Assembly (NCBI RefSeq): GCF_002158995.1
Contig: NZ_LOHF01000002.1
Span: forward strand, 100,092 to 164,091
Length of the DNA: 64,000 bases
DNA from: Pseudomonas caspiana
GTDB taxonomy: Bacteria > Pseudomonadota > Gammaproteobacteria > Pseudomonadales > Pseudomonadaceae
Reading direction: 5' to 3'
Part shown: positions 25,013-35,265 of the stretch, in pieces
Position numbering within the stretch: the stretch's first letter is position 1
Layout: each line of letters starts with the position of its first letter
Position numbers and translations under genes: made by a program
The notes under the pieces: model-generated
The model's input: the letters and a program-made list of their open reading frames with translations, nothing else
Databases searched by the model: none
Told to the model about the DNA's origin: nothing

Positions 25013-25801
25013 ATGAAAAACATGAAACACAGCGCTACTGCCGCCCTGCTTTTCGGGCTGTCGGGTTTTGCCCAGGCACAGGAACTGCCGTCGCATCTGG
25101 ACAAGGTGTTGCAAGAGGGACAACTGGCAGTGTGCACCACCGGCGATTACAAGCCGTATTCATTCCTGCGCGAGGACGGTGAATACGAAGGCATTGATAT
25201 CGAACTGGCCCGCTCGCTGGCGCGAAGCCTTGGGGTGAAAGTGCAATGGGTGCCGAGCACCTGGAAAACCCTGGTGCCAGACATGGTTGCCGAGAAATGC
25301 GACATTGCTGTGGGCGGGATTTCGGTAACGCTGGAACGCCAGAAGAAGGTGTTCTTCAGCAGCACGCTGGACGTCGACGGCAAAATCCCGTTGGCACGCT
25401 GTGAGGACGTGGCGCTGTATCAAACCATCGAGCAGATCAACAAGCCTTCTGTACGCCTGATCGAACCCGCCGGTGGCACCAACGAAGCGTTCGCCCGAGC
25501 CTTCTTGCCCAATGCGCAGTTGGCGTTCCACGACAACAAGACCATCTTCCAGGAGTTGCTCGACAAGAAAGCTGACGTGATGATCACCGAAGCCTCTGAA
25601 GCGCTCTACCAACAGAAACGCCTGCCGGGCCTGTGCGCGATCAACCCGACCCAGTCTCTGCAATACGGCGAGAAAGCGTACCTGCTGCCTCGTGGCGATG
25701 TGGCCTGGAAAAGCTATGTCGACCAGTGGCTGCATTTGAGCAAAGCGACTGGCGCGTATCAGAAAGCAGTGGGTAACTGGCTGGCAGTGCCGGGGCAGTA
25801 A
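25013..25801 (+). CDS. PheC-like periplasmic protein, copy 2
   Basis: 262 residues, the same length as copy 1, with a signal peptide (ALLFGLSGFAQAQ). The motifs are the same: TTGDYKPYSFLREDGEYEG, VGGISVTLERQKKVFFS, VDGKIPLARCED, EPAGGTNEAF and LPRGDVAWKSYVDQWLH. Long identical runs with copy 1 show a tandem duplication; differences cluster at the N-terminus and at scattered sites, so the copies have had time to diverge. It may differ from copy 1 in substrate (prephenate against arogenate). Confidence 0.75.
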   Translation: MKNMKHSATAALLFGLSGFAQAQELPSHLDKVLQEGQLAVCTTGDYKPYSFLREDGEYEGIDIELARSLARSLGVKVQWVPSTWKTLVPDMVAEKCDIAVGGISVTLERQKKVFFSSTLDVDGKIPLARCEDVALYQTIEQINKPSVRLIEPAGGTNEAFARAFLPNAQLAFHDNKTIFQELLDKKADVMITEASEALYQQKRLPGLCAINPTQSLQYGEKAYLLPRGDVAWKSYVDQWLHLSKATGAYQKAVGNWLAVPGQ

Positions 25802-25815
25802 AACCCGCGCTTTTT

Positions 25816-25868
25816 TGTAGGCGCTCACGAGCACCGCGAGGCAGCGATAGCGGTGCTCGTGAGCTACA
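25816..25868. repeat. Shortened REPIN after PheC-like copy 2
   Basis: Starts TGTAGGCGCTCACGAGCACC like the REPIN at 24838 but has lost part of its centre and right arm, ending GTGAGCTACA. It probably arose when the gene and its downstream repeat were duplicated together. Confidence 0.7.
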
Positions 25869-25959
25869 GACCTGTGGCGCCAACAAAACCAATGTCTATT
25901 GCAGGACACAGTTATGTCAAAGACACTACGGCGTGCCTCTGACCTGTCGGACCTGCCAG

Positions 25960-26937
25960 ATGAAAACCAATAAAACCATCACCCGTGCGTTCTGTGTCGA
26001 GCTCCAGGAGGAGTTGTCGATCAGTGCTGCGCGACGGGAATACTTTTCCCAGGAAGAGCCGCGACAGCGTTTTGAGTTTCTCTGTTCGACCGAGGCCTGC
26101 CGCAGACTCGGGGCGAAGATTACGGGTGTACGTTATGACGTGAAGCCGCAGGACAACCCGACGTTTGTGTCGGCCCACTTTCGCGCCAATCCGCACTCTG
26201 ATCATCACCCGGATTGCGAGTGGATAGACGAGCAGGCTGAAGAAAACCAGCCACCTGCTGACATCGAGGAAACCGAACCGCAGACGCGCATCCGCAAGGC
26301 CAAACGCAAGCTGGATGACTACATCGACGTCTTTGACCCAGCCATAAAAACACCGGGCGCAGCAAAAACCAAAGAGGCCAAACCGACTGCTGTTACCGTA
26401 CAGGTCGCGGACGAACCTGTGCCCGTGAAGGCTCCGACGGCCAAACCACCTCGCGACAGCGAGACCCGCACCAACAACCTCGAACGTCTGGTCGACAGCT
26501 ATCGCCAGGCCAAAGCGCAATTATCCGCCGATGACTTCAAGCTGCTGACCCTGAAGATTCCTGGCCAGGGCGAACTGACGCTGCGCTCCTACTTCCGGCA
26601 TATCAAGTACGCGAAGTTGGGCGATAACGGTCGGGTGCTGTACGGCGGCGGTCTGGTAGAGCGCTACGGACTGGGGTTCAAGTTCAAGTTCTTCGACCGG
26701 CTTGAGGGCAAACTGGTGACGCTGTATGTGTCGCCTGCGCAGATGAAAGCCTACCGCTCCAGCCGATACATCAGCGAACTGCTGAGCCATGCCGAAGAGG
26801 TGAAGTTCTTTACGGTGTATGCGCTGGGTGAAGTGAGCGAGAGCCCATCGGGCAAGAGCATCAGTTTGAGTGTGGAAGACTTGCGGCACCTGGTGATTGT
26901 GCTGGGGCCGGCGAAGGAGGCAGATTCCACAAAATAA
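25960..26937 (+). CDS. Protein with possible N-terminal zinc site
   Basis: 325 residues from the ATG at 25960 (a GTG at 25933 would add nine). The N-terminal part has FLCSTEACRRLG and HFRANPHSDHHPDCEW, a C-x4-C plus H/C cluster like the zinc-binding head of CoiA-type proteins, though no nuclease motif follows. Residues about 105-165 are a charged, Pro/Ala/Lys-rich linker. The C-terminal half is globular (LRSYFRHIKYAKLGDNGRVL, then RYISELLSHAEEVKFFTVYAL). No RBS is obvious. I do not recognise the family; the role may be nucleic-acid linked. Confidence 0.65.
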   Translation: MKTNKTITRAFCVELQEELSISAARREYFSQEEPRQRFEFLCSTEACRRLGAKITGVRYDVKPQDNPTFVSAHFRANPHSDHHPDCEWIDEQAEENQPPADIEETEPQTRIRKAKRKLDDYIDVFDPAIKTPGAAKTKEAKPTAVTVQVADEPVPVKAPTAKPPRDSETRTNNLERLVDSYRQAKAQLSADDFKLLTLKIPGQGELTLRSYFRHIKYAKLGDNGRVLYGGGLVERYGLGFKFKFFDRLEGKLVTLYVSPAQMKAYRSSRYISELLSHAEEVKFFTVYALGEVSESPSGKSISLSVEDLRHLVIVLGPAKEADSTK

Positions 26938-26945
26938 CGGAGATC

Positions 26946-27019
26946 TGTAGGAGCTGCCGAAGGCTGCGAAAGCGGTCTGTCTGACACAGCCTCGTTCGCA
27001 GCCTTCAGCAGCTCCTACA
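26946..27019. repeat. REPIN
   Basis: TGTAGGAGCTGCCGAAGGCTGCGA on the left arm is mirrored by TCGCAGCCTTCAGCAGCTCC TACA on the right. It lies between convergent genes and may also act as a transcription end. Confidence 0.75.
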
Positions 27020-27027
27020 GGTTTACA

Positions 27028-28047
27028 TCAAACCTTGACGATCCAGCCTGCTGGCGCTTCAACGTCCCCCGACTGTACGCCGGTCAGTTCCGCGTAGAGC
27101 TTGCGGGTTACCGGGCCAACTTCGGTTTCGCTGTAGAACACGTGCAGCTTGTCCTTGTAGGAAATTCCGCCGATTGGCGTAATCACCGCAGCAGTGCCGC
27201 AAGCGCCGGCTTCTTTGAAGTCAGCGATCTTGTCGATGAACACATCACCTTCAACCACTTTCAGGCCCAGACGGCTCTGCGCCAGCTCGATCAGCGACAG
27301 GCGAGTGATACCCGGCAGCACCGAAGGCGATTTGGGCGTGACGAATACGTCGTCGTGAGTGATCGCGAAAAAGTTGGCCGAGCCGACTTCTTCGATCTTG
27401 GTGTGGGTTTGCGGATCCAGATAAATGGCATCAGCAAAGCTCAGCTTCTTGGCTTCCGAACCAGGCATCAGGCTGGCTGCGTAGTTACCGCCAACTTTGG
27501 CTGCGCCTGTACCTTGCGGTGCCGCGCGGTCATAACCGGAGATCACGAAGTTGTTCGGCTTCAGGCCACCTTTGAAATAGGCACCTACCGGGATACAGAA
27601 AATCGAGAAGATGAACTCAGGTGCAGTGCGCACGCCGATGTTGTCGCCTACGCCGATCACGAATGGGCGCAGATAAAGCGCGCCGCCAGAACCGTAAGGC
27701 GGGATGAAGCGCTCGTTGGCAGCAACCACTTTTTTGCAGGCTTCGATAAACACATCAGTCGGCACTTGCGGCATCAACAGACGACCACAGCTGCGCTGCA
27801 TACGCAGGGCGTTCTGGTCAGGGCGGAACAGGTTGATCGAGCCGTCCTTGCAGCGATAAGCCTTCAGGCCTTCGAAACACTGCTGGCCGTAGTGCAGCGC
27901 GGTAGAACCTTCGCTGATGTGCAGCACATTGTCTTCAGTCAGCGTGCCTTCGTCCCATGCGCCGTCGCGCCAGTGAGAGAGGTAGCGCATATCAGTTTTG
28001 ATGTAGTCGAAACCCAGAGTGTCCCAATTGATGCTGTCGTGACTCAT
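27028..28047 (-). CDS. ilvE: Branched-chain amino acid aminotransferase
   Basis: 339 residues from the ATG at 28047, preceded by AGAGGG. It belongs to PLP fold type IV: HYGQQCFEGLKAYRCKDGSI, RPFVIGVGDNIGV, APQGTGAAKVGGNYAASL, and EVGSANFFAI followed by EAGACGTAAVITPI. The length and motifs fit the longer BCAT type. It makes or degrades leucine, isoleucine and valine by transamination with glutamate. The gene is monocistronic; a LysR gene lies upstream on the same strand. Confidence 0.9.
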   Translation of the reverse strand: MSHDSINWDTLGFDYIKTDMRYLSHWRDGAWDEGTLTEDNVLHISEGSTALHYGQQCFEGLKAYRCKDGSINLFRPDQNALRMQRSCGRLLMPQVPTDVFIEACKKVVAANERFIPPYGSGGALYLRPFVIGVGDNIGVRTAPEFIFSIFCIPVGAYFKGGLKPNNFVISGYDRAAPQGTGAAKVGGNYAASLMPGSEAKKLSFADAIYLDPQTHTKIEEVGSANFFAITHDDVFVTPKSPSVLPGITRLSLIELAQSRLGLKVVEGDVFIDKIADFKEAGACGTAAVITPIGGISYKDKLHVFYSETEVGPVTRKLYAELTGVQSGDVEAPAGWIVKV

Positions 28048-28156
28048 AACGCCCTCTTTCATTTAGCGGCTGCCTGGACGAATCAGGCCATGGCCGTATT
28101 CTGCCAGATCATCTGCGGCTTGCGGCCTGAAAAACGCATAAAGCTTGATACACCGT

Positions 28157-29041
28157 TCAATCTGCCTGTTTTGCTGACTCCGCATCTGGCGCCAGGCAGT
28201 CTGTGAACAGCTTGTGCAATGGCAAGTCACGCTGGCTGCGACGCATCATCAGCACTACCTCGCGATGGAACGTCAGGTCGCCCAGGCTGATCACCCGCAC
28301 CCTGGCATCGCGCTCCAGCCAGAGCCCTGCCTGAGGTATCAGCGAAATGCCCAACCCGCTTTCGACAAACTTGACGATGGCGTCCAGCTCATCCAGCTCC
28401 AGCGCCACATGCGCGTCAATCTGCTGTTCACGCAGAAACCGGGTGACCTGCCGCCCACCGAACGAAGCGCGGTCGTAGCGCACATGTGGCTGTTCGGCCA
28501 ACAGCTTGAGCGGATCGGACTCGTCGACATCCAGCGGCACAATCAGCACAAAGGGTTCGGTTTCCAGCACCTGCACATGTAGCTCTTTAGGCAGCTCGAA
28601 GGGCGGCTTGATCAGAATGGCTACGTCCAGCTCACCGGCATCCAGCTGGCTAAGCAGGTTGAGCGACACGCCTGGCACCAGTTTGGCTTCCACAGCCGGG
28701 GCGCGACGTCTCAGGCGCAACAGAGCCTGAGGCAGGAACCCGGTTTGCGCACTGGCAATCGCGCCAATCTTCATCTCGCCGCGGTACTCGTCCGGGTCCA
28801 CCGGCGTCGACATGCGATTGAACAGCTCAAACATTTCCTGCGCCATGGGCAACGCACGAACGCCAGCGGCATTGAGGATCGCCTGTCGCCCGGTACGATC
28901 AAACAACCGCACGCCCAGCGCCTGTTCAAGATTCTTGATCTGCGAGCTGACGGCTGACTGGGTCAAACCGATGTGCATGCCCGCCGCCGCGAACGTGCCG
29001 TAGCGGGCCACCGCAATAAAGGTCTTCAATTCACGCAGCAT
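28157..29041 (-). CDS. LysR-family transcriptional regulator
   Basis: 294 residues. HTH region LKTFIAVARYGTFAAAGMHIGLTQSAVSSQIKNLE, then GVRLFDRTGRQAILN, and a C-terminal effector domain (GEMKIGAIASAQTGFLPQ near residue 90). It is divergent from the VOC-family gene at 29167, which may be its target; ilvE lies downstream on the same strand about 110 bases away. Confidence 0.88.
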   Translation of the reverse strand: MLRELKTFIAVARYGTFAAAGMHIGLTQSAVSSQIKNLEQALGVRLFDRTGRQAILNAAGVRALPMAQEMFELFNRMSTPVDPDEYRGEMKIGAIASAQTGFLPQALLRLRRRAPAVEAKLVPGVSLNLLSQLDAGELDVAILIKPPFELPKELHVQVLETEPFVLIVPLDVDESDPLKLLAEQPHVRYDRASFGGRQVTRFLREQQIDAHVALELDELDAIVKFVESGLGISLIPQAGLWLERDARVRVISLGDLTFHREVVLMMRRSQRDLPLHKLFTDCLAPDAESAKQAD

Positions 29042-29166
29042 GAGCCATCCGATTGATCGATTTTATTTGAGCTGAGCAGTCAATATATCCGCTTTGTATA
29101 AATTTATTCTTATCTAAAATAGGTCGTCTTCCATAGCCTTTGCTACACAGAAAAAGGACTACTACC

Positions 29167-29592
29167 GTGAGCCTCGCCCCTTTCCATCTAGCTATTCCCG
29201 TTTATGACCTGGCAGCCGCACGCCACTTCTACACTGAAGTGTTCGGTTTCACCGAAGGTCGCTCCAGCGATCATTGGGTTGATTACGATTTCTACGGTCA
29301 CCAATTGGTAATCCACGAACACCCCAAAACCGCCTCGCAAGAATCGGCATCCACCAATGTCGTGGACGGCCACGATGTGCCAGTGCCGCATTTTGGCGTG
29401 GTGCTGAGCTGGGAAGATTGGGAAATACTGGCTGAGCGCTTGCGCTCACAGGGCATCAAGTTCGTGATCGAACCTTATGTGCGCTTCAAGGGCGAAGTGG
29501 GCGAGCAAGCCACCATGTTCTTCTTCGACCCGTGCGGTAACGCGCTGGAGTTCAAGGCTTTCAAGGACATCGGTCAGTTGTTCGCCAAGTAA
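29167..29592 (+). CDS. VOC/glyoxalase-superfamily protein
   Basis: 141 residues from a GTG with AAGGAC upstream. Two beta-alpha-beta-beta-beta units: [22 protein letters not shown] with an N-terminal metal-ligand His, [18 protein letters not shown] and [15 protein letters not shown] with the closing metal-ligand Glu. It is likely a single-domain metalloenzyme (dioxygenase- or lyase-like), with substrate unknown. Divergent LysR gene beside it. Confidence 0.85.
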   Translation: MSLAPFHLAIPVYDLAAARHFYTEVFGFTEGRSSDHWVDYDFYGHQLVIHEHPKTASQESASTNVVDGHDVPVPHFGVVLSWEDWEILAERLRSQGIKFVIEPYVRFKGEVGEQATMFFFDPCGNALEFKAFKDIGQLFAK

Positions 29593-29792
29593 CTGGATTG
29601 ATGACGCTGGCTGCCGGTCGCACGCTTACCAGCAGCCTCGCCACACCTCAAGTTGTTATTTTGACGCGTGATAAACACCGCATTAACGAGATGCGATTGA
29701 GGCCATTAATTTGACATCAAGTGGGGCTGGGTTAGGCTGATCCTGTGTAAGACAAACAGGACTCCTTCGCCTTTTTTGATGAGCAGATCGCC

Positions 29793-31298
29793 ATGGATAC
29801 AGGCATCAACGCAGCAACCTGCTCCATCGCTACCGCACCTGATCGCCGCCTGATGCTGTTGCTGTTTTGTCTCCCTGTCACGCTGCTGTTGCTGGTCGTA
29901 CTGGTAATCAACGGCGGTACGTTGATGTATACCCTGGACGATCCGTACATCCATATCGATCTGGCCAGGCGCATCTTCAGCGGTCATTACGGCATCAATC
30001 CCGGCGAATACTCCGCTCCGTCGTCGAGCATCCTCTGGCCCTTTGTACTCGCGCCGTTTACCCCTCTGGGCGGCTTGGTGCTGTGGGTGCCGCTGCTACT
30101 GAACATTGGTTTCTCTTTTCTCACCTGCTCACTTTTCAACCGATTGCTGCCGGACGCCAGCTTCGCCCATCGATTTTTCATTCTGGGCGGCTGGTTTCTG
30201 GCGACCAACTTTTACGGACTGATCTTCAACGGCATGGAGCATTGCCTGCAGATTTATCTGGTGGCGTTGATCGCAACGGGCGTGCTGTGCAAAGAGTTTT
30301 ATGGCGAACGTGTCACTAGCAAGGGCGTCTATCTGGCCATCCTGCTATTGCCACTGGTGCGTTACGAAGGGCTGGCGGTGTCTCTTCCGGTGTTGCTCTA
30401 TTTGCTGTGCAAGGGTGAGCGTCTGAGGCCGCTGGTCTGCGGGGTGGCACTGGTGAGTGCCGTGGCACTGTTTTCTCTGTTTCTGGCGCGCCTGGGGGTT
30501 GGCTATCTGCCCTCCTCGGTCATCGCCAAATCGGACACGACAGGACTGTCGTCCATCGCGATGAATGCCATCGGGCAGTTCGAGAAGTATGGCTGGGTCA
30601 TTCTGGCGATGCTGGTCATGTGTGCGTTCATGCCAAAGCGCAAGCTGTTGATCATGCTGCTGATCACGGTGACCGCCCTGCACGCTCTGTTCGGCAAGAA
30701 TGGCTGGTTCGGTCGCTATGAAATTTACTGGCTGACATTCCTCGGGGTATTTTTCCTGCACATGTGCATTACCCACTTCAGGGGACGCACCACGGCGATC
30801 ATCTTCGGGTTGCTCCCGCTGGCCTTCGCGCAACTGGTGTACACCACGCTGAGCACGCCGCTGGCATCAGCAGCGGTCTACAACCAGCAATATCCGATGT
30901 CGCAGATAGCCCAGCGGCTAAACGCGCCAGTGGCGGTCAACGATCTGGGGCTGGTAGCGCTGAACTCCAGGCAATACGTGCTGGACCTTTGGGGCCTTGG
31001 CAACCTGGAAGCGCTAAAGCTGCGTAAATACGAAAGCGGTCCGCAATGGATCAAGGATTTGATGGATCGCAAGAACGTCCACTATGCATTTGTTTACGAA
31101 GAGTGGTTCCCCGAGCGCCCGGACAACTGGATCAAGGTCGGCGAACTGCAGATGCACATTCCCAAGATCGCTACTGCGTTCAACCACGTAGCGTTTTACG
31201 CGACCGACGAGCCGTCGGCGCAAACGCTCAGGGAGGTGATGCAGGCTTATGCGCTGGAGCAGCCGACGGGCAAGTATGAGTTTCGGTTTGGAAATTAG
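29793..31298 (+). CDS. GT-C-like multi-span membrane protein
   Basis: 501 residues with about ten hydrophobic segments. After the first (LMLLLFCLPVTLLLLVVLVI) comes YTLDDPYIHIDLARRI, the acidic loop typical of GT-C glycosyltransferases using polyprenyl-phosphate sugars. The soluble C-terminal part (from about residue 375; APVAVNDLGLVALNSRQYVL) matches similar uncharacterised Pseudomonas membrane proteins. It probably moves a sugar in the periplasm, acceptor unknown. No sugar-synthesis genes are adjacent. Confidence 0.7.
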   Translation: MDTGINAATCSIATAPDRRLMLLLFCLPVTLLLLVVLVINGGTLMYTLDDPYIHIDLARRIFSGHYGINPGEYSAPSSSILWPFVLAPFTPLGGLVLWVPLLLNIGFSFLTCSLFNRLLPDASFAHRFFILGGWFLATNFYGLIFNGMEHCLQIYLVALIATGVLCKEFYGERVTSKGVYLAILLLPLVRYEGLAVSLPVLLYLLCKGERLRPLVCGVALVSAVALFSLFLARLGVGYLPSSVIAKSDTTGLSSIAMNAIGQFEKYGWVILAMLVMCAFMPKRKLLIMLLITVTALHALFGKNGWFGRYEIYWLTFLGVFFLHMCITHFRGRTTAIIFGLLPLAFAQLVYTTLSTPLASAAVYNQQYPMSQIAQRLNAPVAVNDLGLVALNSRQYVLDLWGLGNLEALKLRKYESGPQWIKDLMDRKNVHYAFVYEEWFPERPDNWIKVGELQMHIPKIATAFNHVAFYATDEPSAQTLREVMQAYALEQPTGKYEFRFGN

Positions 31299-31325
31299 GT
31301 GACAGGCGAAAACACCGGAAAATAA

Positions 31326-31359
31326 AAAACCCCGCAGCTCAGCCGAGCAACGGGGTTTT
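31326..31359. terminator. Bidirectional terminator
   Basis: AAAACCCCG (31326-31334) and CGGGGTTTT (31351-31359) around a 16-base loop that can itself pair (GCTC/GAGC). It lies between the convergent GT-C-like gene and cyoE and serves both. Confidence 0.8.
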
Positions 31360-31382
31360 CTGTTTCCAGGTTAACCGGGGGA

Positions 31383-32270
31383 TCAGAAGGCGTATGTCAC
31401 CAACAGATCTTTGGTCACCTGAAAGTCCACCGACATCATGAAGCTCAGAGCGCTGATGGTGAAGATGGAGAATACGAACAGCTTACGGGCCCAGACAGTG
31501 TCATCCACTGCCTTGTAGCCTTTCCAGGCCATATACAGCCAGTACATACCCATGCCCGCAGCAACCGCCAGATAGTTGAGCCCGGCGTAACCGCCGAAGG
31601 TCAACATCAATGTGGCTACCAGGAACGCCAGAATGTAAAGCAGGATATGACGCTTGGCGACCTTGATGCCGCGCTCAACCGGCAGTACCGGAATCTTCGC
31701 AGCCAGATAGTCGTTGAAACGGAAAATCGCGATGGCATAGGAATGCGGCATCTGCCAGAGGCTGAACATCACCAGCAGGGTCAATGCCGCAAAGTCGAAG
31801 CTGTTGCTCACTGCGCAGTAGCCAATTACCGGAGGCATGGCCCCCGACAAGCTACCGATCAGCGTGCCGTGGACCGACTTGCGTTTGAAATACAGGCTGT
31901 AGAAGCCGACGTAAATCACGAAGCCAATCACTGCAAGCAAAGCCGCGAGCGGGTTGGTTTTGGTGTACAGCAAACCAACCCCGCCAACACCTAGAATCGT
32001 CGCGTAGAGCAAGGCCAGTCTCAATGAGACAAGGCCCTGCACCAGCACACGGTTCCTGGTGCGCTCCATCTTCTGGTCAATGTCACGATCAATGCAGTTG
32101 TTGAATACACAACCGGACGCCACGACCAATGAGGTGCCAATGACGGCGGCCAGAAACATGCCGAAGTCAATTTGCCCTTTGGAGGCCAGAAAAAAGCCAC
32201 CCGCCACCGAAAGCACGTTACCGAAAATGATCCCCGGCTTGGTGATTTGGATAAAGTGCTTAAGGGACAT
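31383..32270 (-). CDS. cyoE: Protoheme IX farnesyltransferase
   Basis: 295 residues, seven or more membrane spans. The UbiA-type acidic motif [11 protein letters not shown] is present after the second span. It converts heme b to heme o for the cytochrome bo3 oxidase. It is the last gene of the cyo operon, 11 bases after cyoD, with GAGG before the ATG, and is followed by the bidirectional terminator. Confidence 0.95.
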   Translation of the reverse strand: MSLKHFIQITKPGIIFGNVLSVAGGFFLASKGQIDFGMFLAAVIGTSLVVASGCVFNNCIDRDIDQKMERTRNRVLVQGLVSLRLALLYATILGVGGVGLLYTKTNPLAALLAVIGFVIYVGFYSLYFKRKSVHGTLIGSLSGAMPPVIGYCAVSNSFDFAALTLLVMFSLWQMPHSYAIAIFRFNDYLAAKIPVLPVERGIKVAKRHILLYILAFLVATLMLTFGGYAGLNYLAVAAGMGMYWLYMAWKGYKAVDDTVWARKLFVFSIFTISALSFMMSVDFQVTKDLLVTYAF

Positions 32271-32281
32271 CAGGGGTTACC

Positions 32282-32617
32282 TCATTTAGCCATCATGACG
32301 GTGTGGATGCTGAACATGATCCACAACGAGAGGCCGACCAGCAGAACGATGACCATCGCCGTGAACGCAAATGCGAACACGTTATTGCGTTGAGCCTCCG
32401 AACGATCCAGGTGCAGGAAGTAGCGCAGGTGAACCAGAACCTGAACTACAGCGAACAACAGGATAGTCACAAGCGTAGCTGACTTGGACATGATCGGGTA
32501 CATCACCACGCCGAACGGGATAGCAGTGAGAATCACGGACAGGACGAAGCCAATCACGTAGTCCTTCACGCCGTGGCTGTGATCTTCAGCAGAGATATGC
32601 GCGTGTGCGTTAGCCAT
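32282..32617 (-). CDS. cyoD: Cytochrome bo3 ubiquinol oxidase subunit IV
   Basis: 111 residues with three membrane spans (YVIGFVLSVILTAIPFGVVMY, TLVTILLFAVVQVLVHLRYF, VFAFAFTAMVIVLLVGLSLW). The short His-containing N-terminus (HAHISAEDHSHGVKDY) is usual in Pseudomonas CyoD. It assists assembly of the oxidase core. It abuts cyoC (stop 32618) with no gap. Confidence 0.93.
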   Translation of the reverse strand: MANAHAHISAEDHSHGVKDYVIGFVLSVILTAIPFGVVMYPIMSKSATLVTILLFAVVQVLVHLRYFLHLDRSEAQRNNVFAFAFTAMVIVLLVGLSLWIMFSIHTVMMAK

Positions 32618-33241
32618 TTACAGAGTCCCCATCAGATAAACAACGGTGAAGACGCAAATCCACACTACGTCCAGGAAGTGCCAGAACAGGCTCAGGCAGC
32701 TCAGACGGGTAGCGTTGGTCGACGTCAGGCCGCGAGTCTTGACCTGATACATCATGATGCCCATCCAGATCAGACCACTGGTCACGTGCAGGCCGTGCAG
32801 GCCTACCAGTGCGAAGAAGCCAGACAGGAAGCCGCTGCGGCTAGGGCCGTAGCCTTCGACGATCAGGTGATGGAATTCGTAGATTTCCATCGCGATGAAG
32901 CCGGCACCGAACAGGAAAGTGAGGGCCAACCAGCCCAGCACCTGACTCTGCTTGCCCTTGTGGACCGCCAGCATGGCGAAGCCGTAGGTGATACTACTGA
33001 ACAACAGGAACGCGGTTTCGACGGCCACGAATGGCAGTTCGAAGATGTCGTGCCCCGAAGGGCCGCCTGCGACGTTGTTCACCAGCACCGCGTAGATCGC
33101 GAAGAAGGATGCGAACAACACGCAGTCGGTCATCAGATAAAGCCAGAAACCGTAGACGGTCATTGGCCCCGCGTCGTGGTGATCATGCCCGTGGTCGTCG
33201 TGACCGTGGGCATCTCCTGGATTCAATACTAAGTTCGACAT
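32618..33241 (-). CDS. cyoC: Cytochrome bo3 ubiquinol oxidase subunit III
   Basis: 207 residues, five membrane spans, heme-copper oxidase subunit III fold ([38 protein letters not shown]). The N-terminus is His/Asp rich ([14 protein letters not shown]), possibly metal-buffering. It starts two bases after the cyoB stop, in the usual operon order. Confidence 0.95.
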   Translation of the reverse strand: MSNLVLNPGDAHGHDDHGHDHHDAGPMTVYGFWLYLMTDCVLFASFFAIYAVLVNNVAGGPSGHDIFELPFVAVETAFLLFSSITYGFAMLAVHKGKQSQVLGWLALTFLFGAGFIAMEIYEFHHLIVEGYGPSRSGFLSGFFALVGLHGLHVTSGLIWMGIMMYQVKTRGLTSTNATRLSCLSLFWHFLDVVWICVFTVVYLMGTL

Positions 33242-33243
33242 GT

Positions 33244-35262
33244 TTAAACCTGTTCCAGTGTGGATTTGCCAGGAGTGTATGCACCCTGAGCCACGAGGAC
33301 CTTGTGCTGCTCACCTTCGATACGCGCCACTTCTTCAGCGGGCACCATGTAGCCTTGATCGTCACGTGCGGCGTGGATGACGAACGAAACAACCGTCGCC
33401 GCCAGGCTGGCGATAGCCAACCACCAGATGTGCCAGATCATGGCAAAACCGAACACCGTCAACAGCAGACCCATCACCAGACCGGTCGCAGTGTTGTTCG
33501 GCATGTGAATAGCCGAATAGTGAGCCGGTACGCTGTAAGCAGTGCCGTTGCGCTTGGCTGCAGTGAAAGCATCCAGATCGTCTGCTTTAGGCAGTTCAGC
33601 GAAGTTGTAGAACGGTGGTGGCGAAGAAGTCGACCATTCCAGAGTGTGGCCATTCCATGGGTCGCCAGTCAGATCACGATTCTCTGGCTTGTTGCGGTCA
33701 CGGATACTGACGAAGATCTGGATGAGCTGGCATGCGATACCAACGGCAATCACCATTGCACCAACCCAGGCGATGTCCAGGTACAGGTTCCAGGCCGGGT
33801 TATCAGTGGTGTTCAGACGACGAGTCATACCCAGGAAGCCCAGGAAGTACAGCGGCATGAACGCAATGAAGAAACCGAAGAACCAGCAGTAGAACGCAGA
33901 CTTGCCCCATGTTTCATTCAGCTTGAAGCCGAACGCTTTAGGGAACCAGAACGCGAAGCCAGCAATGTAACCGAATACCGCACCGCCGATGATGACGTTG
34001 TGGAAGTGAGCGATTACGAACAGGCTGTTGTGCAGTACGAAGTCAGCACCAGGGATCGCCAACAGAACGCCGGTCATACCGCCGATCGAGAAGGTGATCA
34101 TGAAGCCCAGGGTCCAGAGTACTGGCGCGGTGAAGCGCAGACGGCCCTGGTAAATGGTGAACAGCCAGTTGAAGAGCTTCACACCCGTCGGTAGCGCAAT
34201 CAACATTGTCGCCAGACCGAAGAAGGCGTTAACGCTGGCACCGGAGCCCATAGTGAAGAAGTGGTGCAGCCATACCATGAAGCCCAGCACGCAGATCCCG
34301 CCGCTGGCGTAGATCATCGACTTGTGGCCGAACAGGCGCTTGCCGGTAAAGGTAGAGATGACTTCCGAGAACACACCGAACGCCGGCAGTACCAGGATGT
34401 ATACCTCAGGGTGACCCCAAGCCCAGAACAGGTTCACGTACATCATTGGGTTACCGCCCAACTCGTTCGTGAAAATGTGGAAGTCCAGGTAACGGTCAAG
34501 CGTCAGCGCTGCCAGGGTAGCGGTCAGGATCGGGAACGAAGCCACGATCAGAACGTTTGCCCAGGTGCAGGTCCAGGTGAAGATCGGCATTTCCATCAAC
34601 TTCATGCCAGGCGCGCGCATTTTCAGCACGGTGACGAGGAAGTTGACACCCGTGAGCGTTGTCCCGAGTCCGGATAGCTGTAGCGCCCAGATGTAGTAGT
34701 CGACCCCCACTCCAGGACTGTAAGCCAGACCGGACAGAGGCGGGTAAGCAACCCAACCGGTTTTGGCGAACTCGCCGACACCCAGGGAGATGTTGACCAA
34801 CAGTACGCCGGACACCAGGAGCCAGAAGCTCAGGGAGTTCAGGAACGGGAAGGCAACGTCACGGGCACCGATCTGCAACGGCACGACGATGTTCATCAGG
34901 CCGGTGAAGAATGGCATCGCCATGAAGATGATCATGATCACACCGTGAGCGGTGAAGATCTGGTCATAGTGCTCAGGCGGCAGATAGCCTTCCGAGCCGT
35001 TCTGGGCCAAAGCCAGCTGGGTACGCATCATCACGGCGTCGGCGAAACCGCGCAACAGCATGACCATGGCAACGATGATGTACATCACACCGATCTTCTT
35101 GTGGTCGACTGACGTTAGCCATTCGGTCCACAAGTAGGTCCACTTTTTGAAATAGCTGATCGCCGCGACCAACGCAATGCCACCCAGCGCGATCATCGCG
35201 AGGGTGATCATGACTATCGGCTCGTGATACGGGATCGCGTCCAGACTTAATTTACCAAACAT
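33244..35262 (-). CDS. cyoB: Cytochrome bo3 ubiquinol oxidase subunit I
   Basis: 672 residues, about 15 membrane spans. The heme and CuB ligands lie in recognisable blocks: [16 protein letters not shown] (heme b), [17 protein letters not shown] (CuB His and the cross-linked Tyr), [10 protein letters not shown] (CuB His pair) and [10 protein letters not shown] (heme ligands). It oxidises ubiquinol, reduces oxygen to water and pumps protons. It directly follows cyoA. Confidence 0.97.
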   Translation of the reverse strand: MFGKLSLDAIPYHEPIVMITLAMIALGGIALVAAISYFKKWTYLWTEWLTSVDHKKIGVMYIIVAMVMLLRGFADAVMMRTQLALAQNGSEGYLPPEHYDQIFTAHGVIMIIFMAMPFFTGLMNIVVPLQIGARDVAFPFLNSLSFWLLVSGVLLVNISLGVGEFAKTGWVAYPPLSGLAYSPGVGVDYYIWALQLSGLGTTLTGVNFLVTVLKMRAPGMKLMEMPIFTWTCTWANVLIVASFPILTATLAALTLDRYLDFHIFTNELGGNPMMYVNLFWAWGHPEVYILVLPAFGVFSEVISTFTGKRLFGHKSMIYASGGICVLGFMVWLHHFFTMGSGASVNAFFGLATMLIALPTGVKLFNWLFTIYQGRLRFTAPVLWTLGFMITFSIGGMTGVLLAIPGADFVLHNSLFVIAHFHNVIIGGAVFGYIAGFAFWFPKAFGFKLNETWGKSAFYCWFFGFFIAFMPLYFLGFLGMTRRLNTTDNPAWNLYLDIAWVGAMVIAVGIACQLIQIFVSIRDRNKPENRDLTGDPWNGHTLEWSTSSPPPFYNFAELPKADDLDAFTAAKRNGTAYSVPAHYSAIHMPNNTATGLVMGLLLTVFGFAMIWHIWWLAIASLAATVVSFVIHAARDDQGYMVPAEEVARIEGEQHKVLVAQGAYTPGKSTLEQV

Positions 35263-35265
35263 CGT

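Noticed and set aside
27142..28206. 354-residue open frame opposite ilvE
   Set aside because: Shadow of ilvE, which has strong aminotransferase motifs.
33031..34194. 387-residue open frame opposite cyoB/cyoC
   Set aside because: Shadow of the oxidase genes; no RBS or domain.
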